Source: Dolichospermum flos-aquae CCAP 1403/13F (GTDB taxonomy: Bacteria; Cyanobacteriota; Cyanobacteriia; Cyanobacteriales; Nostocaceae). Taken from it: a stretch of DNA of 64,000 bases. The DNA lies in NCBI RefSeq assembly GCF_012516395.1, contig NZ_CP051206.1:4841334-4905333 (forward strand). Reading direction: 5' to 3'. Both the position numbers and the translations under genes were made by a program. Within the stretch, counting starts at the first letter, position 1. Each line of letters begins with the position of its first letter. Below the pieces are notes generated by a model. The model ran no database searches. It saw nothing but the letters and a program-made list of their open reading frames with translations, and had not been told where the DNA came from. Positions 24,004 to 32,655 of this stretch are shown here, one piece after another.

Positions 24004-25252
24004 ATTTATTGATTGGTTTAATCAATTATCTGAAGAAGGTAAAAAATATTACTTGGGTTGCTTGCCTGAAACATTATTAGATGGTAAAGACTATACAAAA
24101 CTGTATAAATTATTATCTGACTATGAATTTATCACTACAAAAATCAATCATCCTTTATTTGGAATACAAGCACTAATTGAAGATTATGATTTATTAGATA
24201 ATTCCAAAGTTAGGTATAATTCAGAATATGCGGAAACTGTCAAAGCATTAAAATTAATTCAAGGCACTTTATCCAGATCAGCACACATAATATTTCAAGA
24301 CTCAAAACAACTCAAGGGACAGCTATCAGCACGACTAACACATTTTGATTTACCAGAAATTAAAAATTTATTAGCACAAATAGCCACAGATAAAAATATA
24401 GGTTTATATAGTTTAATGGGTAGTCTCATACCTCCTGGTGGTGGTGGATTAATTCGCACCCTTGAAGGTCATAGTTACTCGGTAGAAGCGATCGCAGTCA
24501 CACCCGATGGAAAAACTGTGATTTCTGGTTCTGATGACAAGACTATCAAAATCTGGGATTTGAGAACAGGAACAGAAAAGTTTACCCTGACTGGTCATAG
24601 TGACTGGGTAAATGCGATCGCAGTAACTCCCGATGGAAAAACTGTGATTTCCGGTTCAGTAGACAAGACTATCAAAATCTGGGATTTGGTCACAGGAACA
24701 GAAAAGTTTACTGTTAAAGGTCATAGTGACTTTGTAAATGCGATCGCAGTAACTCCCGATGGAAAAACTGTGATTTCCGGTTCAGTAGACAAGACTATCA
24801 AAATCTGGGATTTGGTCACAGGAACAGAAAAGTTTACTCTTAAAGGTCATAGTTACTCGGTAAAAGTGATCGTATTCACACCCGATGGAAAAACCGTGAT
24901 TTCTGCTTCAACAGACAACACTATCAAAATCTGGGATGTGGAAACAGGAACAGAAAAGTTCACTCTTAAAGGTCATAGTTCCTGGGTAAGTGCGATCGCA
25001 CTCGCACCCGATGGAAAAACTCTGATTTCTGCTTCAAGAGACAACACAATCGAAATCTGGGATTTAGCAACCAGAAAGGAAATAGCAACTTCCACCGGAG
25101 AAAGTCCCATAAATTGCTGTACAGTTGCTCCCGATGGGGTGACAATTGTTGCAGGAGAAGAATCAGGAAGGTTAAATTTATTGTTAGAGAATTTATCTAG
25201 CACCCCTCCCCAACCCTCCCCGCAGTTGCGATGGATATATTGCGGGTTTTAA
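23996..25252 (+). CDS. WD40-repeat protein, 3' half of a frameshifted NTPase-WD40 gene
   Basis: 418 residues from the ATG at 23996. Residues 1-150 continue the helical linker ([20 protein letters not shown]). Then come five canonical WD40 repeats ([20 protein letters not shown]...IKIWDL) and a sixth degenerate one. One six- or seven-bladed propeller would need a little more, so it may be incomplete. The repeats are 126 bp apart and nearly identical in DNA, a sign of recent duplication or gene conversion. It is likely non-functional in its ancestral signalling role, but could still be translated alone. Scaffolding is the usual WD40 role. Confidence 0.7.
   Translation: MTKFIDWFNQLSEEGKKYYLGCLPETLLDGKDYTKLYKLLSDYEFITTKINHPLFGIQALIEDYDLLDNSKVRYNSEYAETVKALKLIQGTLSRSAHIIFQDSKQLKGQLSARLTHFDLPEIKNLLAQIATDKNIGLYSLMGSLIPPGGGGLIRTLEGHSYSVEAIAVTPDGKTVISGSDDKTIKIWDLRTGTEKFTLTGHSDWVNAIAVTPDGKTVISGSVDKTIKIWDLVTGTEKFTVKGHSDFVNAIAVTPDGKTVISGSVDKTIKIWDLVTGTEKFTLKGHSYSVKVIVFTPDGKTVISASTDNTIKIWDVETGTEKFTLKGHSSWVSAIALAPDGKTLISASRDNTIEIWDLATRKEIATSTGESPINCCTVAPDGVTIVAGEESGRLNLLLENLSSTPPQPSPQLRWIYCGF
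24467..25096 (+). repeat. Five tandem 126-bp coding repeats (WD40)
   Basis: Units start with GGTCATAGT at 24467, 24593, 24719, 24845 and 24971, exactly 126 bp apart. Units 2 and 3 are almost identical. Several contain the HIP1 core GCGATCGCA. Confidence 0.9.
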
Positions 25253-25452
25253 CTGCTGAAGAAACTCCAGCAATGTCAACGGTAGCTATTAGTAAAATTA
25301 TCAAAGCTGATGTTTTTGATGTGGCGGAAATTATGGAAACTTGGTTAGAATTTCTGCAAGAAATACAAACAAATAAGGGAACTAAATATCAATTATATCA
25401 TCACAGTTTCCGGTTATATCTTCATGATTACAGCACTTTGCGTAACATTTAA
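25231..25452 (+). pseudogene. Second fragment of an NTPase winged-helix region
   Basis: 73 codons: [20 protein letters not shown], then WLEFLQEIQTNKGTKYQLYH, then HSFRLYLHDY. This is homologous in layout to the fragment at 23584-24003 (WTQFLQ...YRFYHESFRDFLQ). It overlaps the end of the WD40 frame by 22 bp in another frame. It looks like the remains of a second NTPase-WD40 paralogue joined by deletion. Confidence 0.6.
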
Positions 25453-25558
25453 ATACAATAATTAAAGGAATAATTTGCAAAATCAAGATGAAACCTGTCT
25501 CAGTCGCGCAAAGTGCTGTATATCATTTTAGTTTTCCTGGTTTATTAATTGAAAGTTA

Positions 25559-26413
25559 CTAAACCTGACATTCTGGATTTTTTTGATAATCAGGAGTAGC
25601 ATCAGGATAAAAGGTACGAACACCACCTTTTTTAGCAACAAAAACATTAACAAATGTTTTGTTGTCATCAGTTACAGTCAGCAAACAAGCTTTAGATGTA
25701 GTTTCTGAATTGGGGTTATTTTTGTATGCTTTCGCTGCAATTGTTAAAATCTCTTCTGCATTGAGGGTGTAACCATATCCTTTTAGTGGATCATTCACAG
25801 TGCTTCCACCAACTTTCATTCTCACACCAAAGGAATAAACAGCACCTGGTTTAACTTCAGATGTACTCACAGACTTGGGTAAAATTCCAGCAATACGTTT
25901 ATTTTGTAAATCCAAATAACGTCCAGCAAAATGTAAACCACCAATTTTATTTTTTTCTGGTTCACCACAAAAAACATGATCAAATCCTTTAGCATTAAAC
26001 CAAAGATTAGTTAGATCTTCCAGAAATTCTTGATTAGAAGTTCTTTTGGGAAAAATATAACCCCCAAGATTATTTTTAATATTGCTGAAAACATCGGGAA
26101 AACTGTTAAACATGGTTTTAAAACTAGCGGGTTTAACTACTGTTCCCACTTCTCCACACAGTTGATTAACTGCTTTATCAAACTTATTCAACACAGGAGG
26201 GGGAGGAGTTAAATCTTGTACACCACCAAATTTAACCTTGACAGGATTCTTTGTATTGTCAAAGAAAGGTAAAAATTCCTCTGCACTCACTAAACTGGGA
26301 CTAAATAGAGTGGTGATGAAAAATAGTTCCGCTGCTAAAATTAAGTACCGAAATTCATGCAAATCTTTACAACTTTGAACATTGATGGTTTTAGACAAGA
26401 GGTTTAACATCAT
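25559..26413 (-). CDS. Secreted EndoU-like ribonuclease
   Basis: 284 residues from the ATG at 26413, which has an upstream GAG and directly precedes the leader; an upstream start at 26488 is unlikely. A signal sequence ends SLVSAEE. The C-terminal 150 residues carry the bacterial EndoU pattern: FDHVFCGEPEKNKIGGLHFA with catalytic His146 and His161, followed by FVAKKGGVRTFYPD, which should provide the Lys/Tyr end of the active site. EndoU enzymes cut RNA at U and occur as toxins or secreted nucleases. No immunity gene is obvious next to it. Confidence 0.7.
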   Translation of the reverse strand: MMLNLLSKTINVQSCKDLHEFRYLILAAELFFITTLFSPSLVSAEEFLPFFDNTKNPVKVKFGGVQDLTPPPPVLNKFDKAVNQLCGEVGTVVKPASFKTMFNSFPDVFSNIKNNLGGYIFPKRTSNQEFLEDLTNLWFNAKGFDHVFCGEPEKNKIGGLHFAGRYLDLQNKRIAGILPKSVSTSEVKPGAVYSFGVRMKVGGSTVNDPLKGYGYTLNAEEILTIAAKAYKNNPNSETTSKACLLTVTDDNKTFVNVFVAKKGGVRTFYPDATPDYQKNPECQV

Positions 26414-26517
26414 TGAAATCTCACTAGTATTTGAGTATGATTGTGAATACTTACACATTACTAATATGAAACTATATAGTAGTGTCAATTATTCTTAATA
26501 AATCTTAAAATTATTTG

Positions 26518-27576
26518 CTAATTAAAATCCATCATCCCCCCAAAGTCTTCCATCATTTTTTCCAGTAGTTCTTCCATCATATCTTCCTGTACAGAACGGA
26601 GACTTTCTGGACCTGCGAAAAATTCTTTAATAGTGATCTTTTTATCTTTAAAGTCTTGAACAAAATCACGAATTTCCGCAACTATCTTAGTTTGAGATTG
26701 AATAGTTTCCAGCATTAATTCAATACAATCAATCCCTTGTTTAGCTGCTTTTTTGTAATCCGCAACCATTGATCCTTCCGGGGTATTTTTTGCTAACCGG
26801 AGTTCCTGTTTCAACTTCTCATATTGATTTTTGAGAATTTGATTGTGTTGTTCTATATTTTTACATCTGCGACTTAAATCATCTTCGCTATTATTATCAA
26901 TTGTTTCTCCGACTTCATATTTACGTTCAATTTCCAAAAGTCGCGCTAAATCTCCATCTTGGTAAGCTTTATTAATTTCCTTCATTATTTCCGTGTGAGT
27001 CATTTGGGTTTCATTATCTTTAACCTTATCAGGGTGAAAGATTTCCGCTAACCGCAAAAATGTCTGTCGGATTTTTCTAGATTCATCTGTTCTCGCTACT
27101 GTGGGAGATTCTGAATCTTGTTCTGCTTCCCAAAATTGACGACGACGTTGATGATTTTCTTGAGCATCATTATCTTCAAATAGTTCATCTAATTCTTCAT
27201 CATCATCATCATCTTCTTCTTCTTCAATAGGTTTATAACTAATAATTCCTCCCATTTGTAAACTTCTGTACAATGATTGGATATTTTTCTGGGTTTGCTT
27301 TCCCATTTTTCTTGTATTTAAAATTTCGGCAAACAAAGCATGAATTTCTGCATCTAATTCGGCCATTGTTTTCATATTCGGACTAACTCGATGAAATACC
27401 TCTGTCGCTAAAGAGCGCATTTTTTCGACGAAGTTATTTAATTCTGTCCGCTTTTTCTTAATTTGCTTTAATAGAGATTGGTGTTCTTTCTCTAAACCCG
27501 CTAACTGGAGATGTAAGTCAGAAAGAGCTAGGGGAGTTACTGTAGTTGAGGATGCTGTTTTTGTTTTGCGTGCCAT
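26518..27576 (-). CDS. J-domain-containing protein
   Basis: 352 residues. A coiled-coil N-terminus (20-60) is followed by a strongly acidic segment (118-139, EEEEDDDDDEELDELFED), then a J-domain core with RLAEIFHPDKVKDNE (HPD at 181-183) and an AYQDGDLARLLEIE helix. Another coiled coil (230-270) and a helical tail follow. J-domains stimulate DnaK ATPase; partner and target are unknown. It is the only gene of its unit. Confidence 0.8.
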   Translation of the reverse strand: MARKTKTASSTTVTPLALSDLHLQLAGLEKEHQSLLKQIKKKRTELNNFVEKMRSLATEVFHRVSPNMKTMAELDAEIHALFAEILNTRKMGKQTQKNIQSLYRSLQMGGIISYKPIEEEEDDDDDEELDELFEDNDAQENHQRRRQFWEAEQDSESPTVARTDESRKIRQTFLRLAEIFHPDKVKDNETQMTHTEIMKEINKAYQDGDLARLLEIERKYEVGETIDNNSEDDLSRRCKNIEQHNQILKNQYEKLKQELRLAKNTPEGSMVADYKKAAKQGIDCIELMLETIQSQTKIVAEIRDFVQDFKDKKITIKEFFAGPESLRSVQEDMMEELLEKMMEDFGGMMDFN

Positions 27577-27660
27577 AGCAGATGCAATTAATATCAGGGT
27601 TGATAAACGAACACAATTAATATTATATTTTAAATATTGATATTTATAGAAGATTTTAAA

Positions 27661-28440
27661 TTAAATTAACTGGTTATAATTACTTAATTTAAAACCTTTC
27701 ACAGTCAACATTTCTCGCACTTGCTGACTCAACAAAGCCGCTAATTCTACCTCACCACCGTTATTTATCTCGGTATTCACTAAATCAGGATGAGAATAAA
27801 TTTCTACTAATTCCGCTTCAATTTGTGGTATCAAACCCAGTAAATATTCTTCGCTCATGTCACCAGTTTGTAACAATCCATAAACCCTGTCAGCAAATTT
27901 AATTTGATTCGCTTTTAATAAAACTTCTCCATAACGGCGTAATTGTCCAAAAACAATAGACCAAATTATTTTAGTGAATAAATTACGGTTATCAATTTTG
28001 AGGTTTTTGCTTAATTCTTCTGAAGGTAGACGAATAAATTTAATCTGAAATTCCGCGGCAAATTCTGTTAAAATGTTCAAAATAACAGGATGTACATGAA
28101 GGTGCAAATGTCCATCAACATGAGCAAGATTTAAACCAGAATCCCGAAATTTTTCTAATTGAGCAGATATTTCTAACCGCAATTCTGCACGGGTAGCTTG
28201 ATTAAATTGATAACTTAATCCTGCTTGGGTGGGATTATTAGAAAAATTACCTTGAGAGTCTACTAAATTGGGAATTTGTGCAGGTGGTAAAACCGATTTA
28301 CCGCACACTAAAACCAGGTGTAAACCCACTGCTAAATGAGGGTGATTTTTTGCCAGTGCGATCGCCTCTTGTGCAGCATCACCACTTACCATTAAACTAG
28401 TGCTAGTTAAAATGCCTTCCTCATGGGCTTGAATAATCGC
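27661..28440 (-). pseudogene. hpnK: hpnK remnant (hopanoid-associated YdjC/HpnK deacetylase), N-terminus deleted
   Basis: The HpnK frame can be read from AIIQAHEEGILTSTSLMVSG at 28440 to the stop at 27661. It keeps the metal-binding HVDGHLHLHVHP. The first about 20 residues, with the conserved DDFG metal/catalytic motif, are missing: an in-frame TAA precedes codon GCG at 28440-28438. A downstream ATG at 28392 could still start a 243-residue product without the active-site Asp. The 5' side joins directly to hpnJ through a deletion. Confidence 0.75.
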
Positions 28441-29512
28441 TTACAGTTTCTTTCGTTTCTATCGGCAACCCGATAATAAAAGTCCCATGTACAGTAATAC
28501 CAAGTTTGTGGCAATTCTTCATGAATTCTCGCGCCACTTCTAGCTTAATACCTTTTTTGATATTATTGAGAACTTCTTGATTACCAGATTCAAAACCTAC
28601 TAATAACAACCTTAAACCGTTATCCCGTAAAGTTTTGAGAGTATCATAATCTAAATTAGCACGGGCATTGCAACTCCAAGTTAAATTGAGTCGCTTCATG
28701 TGTTTACTAATAGCGATCGCTCGATGTTTGTCAATGGTAAAAGTATCATCATCAAACATATACTCCCGCACCTTGTCCCCAAAGAGAACCTTGGCTTCTT
28801 CCATTTCTCTACCTACGGCATCGGGGCTTTTATGACGGTATAAATGTCCGCCAATAGTTTGCGGCCACAAACAAAAAGTACATTTTGCTGGACAACCACG
28901 GCCAGTATAAAAAGAAATGTAAGGATGTTGCAAATAGCCAATGAAATATTTACTAATATCTAAATCACGGGCATAAACTGGCAACACACTGGGCATAGCA
29001 TCCCAGTCATGAATTAAAGGACGTTCTTCCGTTTGGTGGATATTTCCCAACTTATCCCGGTAACTCAAACCCTTGATTTCATCCCAAGGTTTCCCTTCTG
29101 CCAATTCTTTACAGGTATAATCGAATTCATTGCGGCAGACAAAATCAATTACTGGATTTTCCCGTAAAGTTGCCTCTGGTAAAACCGCAACGTGCGCCCC
29201 TACAAAGCCAATTTGCACATTGGGATTTTGCGCTTTGATCGTTTCTGCACACTTGACATCATTAGCCAAAGAAGGCGTGCTGGTGTGCATAATCACCAAT
29301 TCGTAATCCTTGGCAATTTTCAGCACATCATCCACTGTCTGCCCATGAGGAGGTGCATCAACTAACCTACTGCCAGGAACTAAAGCCGCAGGTTGTGCTA
29401 ACCAAGTCGGATACCAAAAAGAAGTAATTTCTCGTTTTGCTTGATACCGCGCCCCCGCACCACCATCAAAACCATCAAAAGAAGGTGGACTCAAAAATAA
29501 AGTAGTTTTCAT
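28421..29512 (-). pseudogene. hpnJ: hpnJ remnant (hopanoid-associated radical SAM protein), C-terminus deleted
   Basis: 363 codons of a family usually near 470 residues. Present: the cobalamin-binding-like N-terminal region (VGAHVAVLPE) and the radical SAM motif CX3CX2C at Cys207, Cys211 and Cys214 (GRGCPAKCTFCLW). The frame reaches IIGLPIETKETV and then runs into hpnK sequence in the wrong frame, ending SDYSSP. About 100 C-terminal residues are gone. It is therefore probably inactive. HpnJ acts in bacteriohopanetetrol side-chain synthesis. Confidence 0.8.
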
Positions 29513-29523
29513 GAATATTTTTC

Positions 29524-29558
29524 TTGTCAGTTGTTAGTTGTTAGTTGTTAGTTGTCAA
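29524..29558. repeat. Heptamer short tandem repeat (TTGTTAG)n
   Basis: About five units of GTTAGTT/GTCAGTT upstream of the hpnJ start codon, the same family as at 3371 and 47513. Confidence 0.8.
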
Positions 29559-29570
29559 CTTAAGCCAACC

Positions 29571-29708
29571 AGGGAATGAATTCCCTGTCTAAAAGCTAAA
29601 CTCGGTTAAAACCGACTACTTTGACATAAATAGGATAGTTTTTGATTTTGAGTTAACCAGAGTGCATTTTAACGCACTTTAGCTTTTAGACCGGAACTTA
29701 AGTTCCGG
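29571..29708. repeat. Composite palindromic element
   Basis: A 13-bp perfect inverted repeat (TCTAAAAGCTAAA at 29588, its complement at 29678-29690) encloses TCGGTTAAAACCGA and AGTGC...GCACT hairpins. It is flanked by AGGGAAT/ATTCCCT (29571-29586) and the palindrome CCGGAACTTAAGTTCCGG (29691-29708). No coding capacity. Confidence 0.8.
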
Positions 29709-29735
29709 GCGGATTTGTTCCCCATACCCTATTTC

Positions 29736-30566
29736 CTAACTAGCTTTAGCATTCACACCCATGAGGTTTTCAATCAAGGAAACAACATCACTACGGCTGA
29801 GTTTTTCCTTACCACTAGCCAAAGCATCTAGAGTACCATGAGCTAAAGCCAGAGGAATTTGGCAAAATTGCAAAGCCGGTCCATTTGGCAAAGAGTTCGT
29901 ATAGGCATCTGCTAGGATGAGATTGCGACGGGCATATTTTTGGAGATGATCATTATCCCAACCTGCTGGGTAAAAATTGACTCCACGAGTTAAATCCTCA
30001 CCATTGTTTCGCAGAATATTTACTGCTTGCAAACCCCTACCAAATCCTATGGCTTGAGTGCGGTTGCTTTGAGTTCCATCATACCAATTCCATAAATCTG
30101 AGAGCAACAAGCCCACAGCACCAGCCACCCCAAAGGTATAACGGTCTAAATCCGCCTCTGTTTCTATTTGCCAATTTCTATCTGACCAATAAGCCATTCT
30201 ATCAGCCATTGCGGCTGTTGCATCCCAAATTCGCGGGGCAATGCTTTCAGGTGCTAATATTGACCATTCTCTAATGCGTAAACTGACTTCTTGTAAAGAA
30301 TTTTCGTAACCTTTAAATCCTACAGAGAAAGCATCCAGCGGAAAACCATCTACTCCAGCTTGCAATGTGAGGCTAATATTCTGCAATAGGCGTTTCTTAG
30401 TCTCGTTATCCAAGTTTGGATCATCTTCAATTTGGTCAATGGCACGCATACACAAGTATGCTGATGCCACTGCTTCTTGTAATCCTGATGGTAAAATACT
30501 AATTGGGATATAAAAAGTTCTACTAGTTTCTTTAAGGATTTGCAACGCATCTCCACGTAAATCCAT
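29736..30566 (-). CDS. Squalene/phytoene synthase family protein
   Basis: 276 residues from the ATG at 30566 (MDLRGDALQILKETSRTFYI); an upstream start at 30593 adds nine residues. The first Asp-rich motif is present (RAIDQIEDD). The second, usually DxxxD in NIxRDxxED, reads NILRNNGED, so the first Asp is Asn. This RN variant occurs in a bacterial subfamily. The family joins two prenyl diphosphates head to head. Position upstream of hpnJ/hpnK on the same strand suggests a squalene supply role for hopanoids. The product is inferred. Confidence 0.8.
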   Translation of the reverse strand: MDLRGDALQILKETSRTFYIPISILPSGLQEAVASAYLCMRAIDQIEDDPNLDNETKKRLLQNISLTLQAGVDGFPLDAFSVGFKGYENSLQEVSLRIREWSILAPESIAPRIWDATAAMADRMAYWSDRNWQIETEADLDRYTFGVAGAVGLLLSDLWNWYDGTQSNRTQAIGFGRGLQAVNILRNNGEDLTRGVNFYPAGWDNDHLQKYARRNLILADAYTNSLPNGPALQFCQIPLALAHGTLDALASGKEKLSRSDVVSLIENLMGVNAKAS

Positions 30567-30920
30567 TTTGTTCACTCCTCTCTTGATTTGCACACCACAC
30601 CTAATTTCGGACTTTTCAATAATACTAGATTTAGTATTGATTAAATCTTAAAAACCATAGACACTCTAGAATTTAATCTAGGAATACATAGTTTATAATG
30701 TCGCATTTAACACAATTTTCCAGCTTATCAAAGCTTAGTACAGTATATAAGGTTTTGGTAACAATAACCTTGTCTACAAGGATAGAGATAAGAACAGCAA
30801 AGTTCTTAGGCTGAAGTATTGCAGAAGTGCCGATAGAGTCACTTATTTTACCAGGATGTGGATTTTATTGTTGAGTATATGATTTTATGATTTAAGCTGT
30901 ATTGTCCTACAGATTTTTAT

Positions 30921-31096
30921 TTGTCAGAATCAGGATGTCCAGGATTTGAGGATTTTCAGGATGTTATTGGATGATTGTTTTTTGGAAGTTGGGGATTTTT
31001 CAGGATGTTTTTGAATGATTGTTTTTGAATAATTTAAACCATCTATAAATTACCATCCTGTTAATCCTTTAATCCTGGTTATCCTGATTCAGACAA
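30921..31096. mobile_element. 42-bp inverted-repeat pair, about 176 bp unit
   Basis: Left arm 30921-30962 (TTGTCAGAATCAGGATGTCC...) and right arm 31055-31096 (ATCCTGTTAATCCTTTAATC...) are reverse complements with a few mismatches. The same family brackets the Uma2 gene at 821-1517. Confidence 0.75.
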
Positions 31097-31136
31097 ATGC
31101 AATTTTCATCACCAAACAAACCATCTATAAATTACC

Positions 31137-31178
31137 ATCCTGTAAATCCTTTAATCCTGGTTATCCTGATTCAGACTT
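31137..31178 (+). repeat. 42-bp repeat, extra right arm
   Basis: ATCCTGTAAATCCTTTAATC... repeated 82 bp after the previous right arm. The upstream AACCATCTATAAATTACC is duplicated with it. Confidence 0.75.
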
Positions 31179-31210
31179 AATAATTTTCTGTAACCCTTAA
31201 ATGTTACAAC

Positions 31211-32264
31211 TTACAAGTCTCGACGCGAGAGAAGAACCCCTCCCCTCCTCCACTCAAAAACCGGGAGGTGGCCTTCTGGCGCTTTCTTGTCAAAAGTAAT
31301 ATCTGTGTAGTACAACCATCTTCCTCCTTTTCTCCATCCTACCTTGTCCCCGAACTTCTCCCAGATGTCTGAGTCTTCTCGCGTTTTTAAACTTTGATAA
31401 ATGCGTTTTTGCACAGAAAAACCAAATTTTCCATCACTGTATTTTACCCACAAGTGGTCAATGGTGCGAAGGTCTTCACAGGGAAAATTATTAATACTTT
31501 CAACATCTAACCAACCTTCCTTTTCCCGTTTCGTAACCGCTAACGTTACCCGTTTTGTTTCCCCGTCTGCTTCCTTCCATTTCCCTTGTGCGAGGTAGTC
31601 GCGCAGTTTCCTATAGTCCATATTAGATGTTTGTAGAGACGTTCCATGGAACGTCTCTACATTAATGGGTTGTTGAATATCAAAATTAATGGGTTGTTGA
31701 ACTACCAAACCCAAATTTTCCCGAAACTTCAATACCGTCGGAGTCCGGTTTTCCGGTTCTATTTCCATCCCTGCTAAAATAGCATCATTCACCCTCTGAC
31801 TAATGCGAGAATTATAATGTTTTGGTGCGGGTAAAGGTTCATCATCATATTTCCGGTTTTGTGCGGGTACTGGACTAACTTCATCCTCTTTGTTGAGTCC
31901 ATCCGCCGTGAGCAGATAATATAAAGTGGCAGCTAAAGCATAAACATCGGTATGAGAACCAAAACTCCCTTTCCGACGATATTGTTCAATGGGTGCATAA
32001 CCTTCCGTTAAAGCATTTGTCATGCTTTTAGTAGCAATACTGCGAGTTAAACCAAAATCAATTAAAACCGCTTCTTGTTTATTTTGACGTAACAGAATAT
32101 TTTGAGGTTTAATGTCGCGGTGTAAACTGCCTTTGGCGGTATAATTTACCCGTGCTAGGTTCTAAAGCTTTGTAGGTAGTCCCAAAACCACCGCTACCCA
32201 AGGGTTTACCTTGAATGATAAATCTACCGTTATTAATTTCTTGTCCTGGTTGCCAAATAATCAT
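31211..32264 (-). pseudogene. Ser/Thr protein kinase - GUN4 domain gene with internal deletion
   Basis: The start MIIWQPGQEINNGRFIIQGK, with a glycine-rich loop GSGGFGTTYKAL, is in one frame. After about 40 codons it jumps to KGSLHRDIKPQNILLRQNK, with catalytic HRD and later DFGLTRS, in another frame. The N-lobe with the catalytic Lys and helix C is missing, so about 90 residues were deleted and the frame was broken. The remainder continues to APIEQYRR, a linker with QQPIN repeats, and a complete GUN4 domain (MDYRKLRDYLAQGKWKEADG ... WRKGGRWLYY). GUN4 binds porphyrins in chlorophyll synthesis; kinase-GUN4 fusions are cyanobacterial. A 270-residue product from 32023 is still possible. Confidence 0.8.
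31633..31660. repeat. 28-bp perfect palindrome inside the kinase-GUN4 linker
   Basis: GTAGAGACGTTCCA is followed directly by its reverse complement. It encodes part of the linker VETFHGTSLQ. A degenerate relative is at about 5771. Confidence 0.9.
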
Positions 32265-32313
32265 ACCCTTGTTAGTAGATACGGTGGAGATTAATTTAAA
32301 TATATCATTACCG

Positions 32314-32346
32314 AGATCCCCGACTGCTTAAAGAAGTCGGGGATCT
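32314..32346. repeat. Hairpin repeat, copy 2
   Basis: AGATCCCCGACTGCTT and AAGAAGTCGGGGATCT arms with one mismatch. It lies upstream of the broken kinase gene. Confidence 0.9.
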
Positions 32347-32395
32347 TGTTTTGGATGTTATTGGATGATTTTTGGTGGGGAGTTGGTGATTTTAT

Positions 32396-32605
32396 TTGTC
32401 TGAATCAGGATACTCAGGATTAAAGGATTTACAGGATGTTATTGGATGATTTTTGGTGGGAAGTTGGTGATTTTATTTGTCTTATTAAACTCTCATATTT
32501 TCAATTTGAAAATTGATTATTAAATATTAAATGAATATTTAAAATATGACATTTAAAACCAACATCTTGCAAATCCTAAAATCCTGGATATCCTGATTCT
32601 GACAA
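32396..32605. mobile_element. 42-bp inverted-repeat pair, about 210 bp unit
   Basis: Arms at 32396-32437 and 32564-32605. A direct repeat of about 48 bp starting GGATGTTATTGGATGATTTT occurs at 32353 and 32434. No ORF inside. The unit lies between hairpin copies 2 and 3, making a nested repeat block. Confidence 0.75.
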
Positions 32606-32615
32606 TTGAGAGATT

Positions 32616-32650
32616 CATATCCCCGACTTCTTTAAGCAGTCGGGGATATG
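32616..32650. repeat. Hairpin repeat, copy 3
   Basis: Arms CATATCCCCGACT and AGTCGGGGATATG. Both arms differ from the family consensus in matching positions. It ends 6 bp before the GTPase stop codon and may serve as its transcript end. Confidence 0.9.
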
Positions 32651-32655
32651 GAGGA

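Larger units (their letters stand above)
30567..31210. other. Repeat-rich intergenic region
   Basis: 644 bp without ORF. It is dominated by three arms of the 42-bp repeat and a partial direct duplication (AACCATCTATAAATTACCAT at about 31037 and 31118). An AT-rich promoter region for the synthase gene is expected near 30570-30780. Confidence 0.6.
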
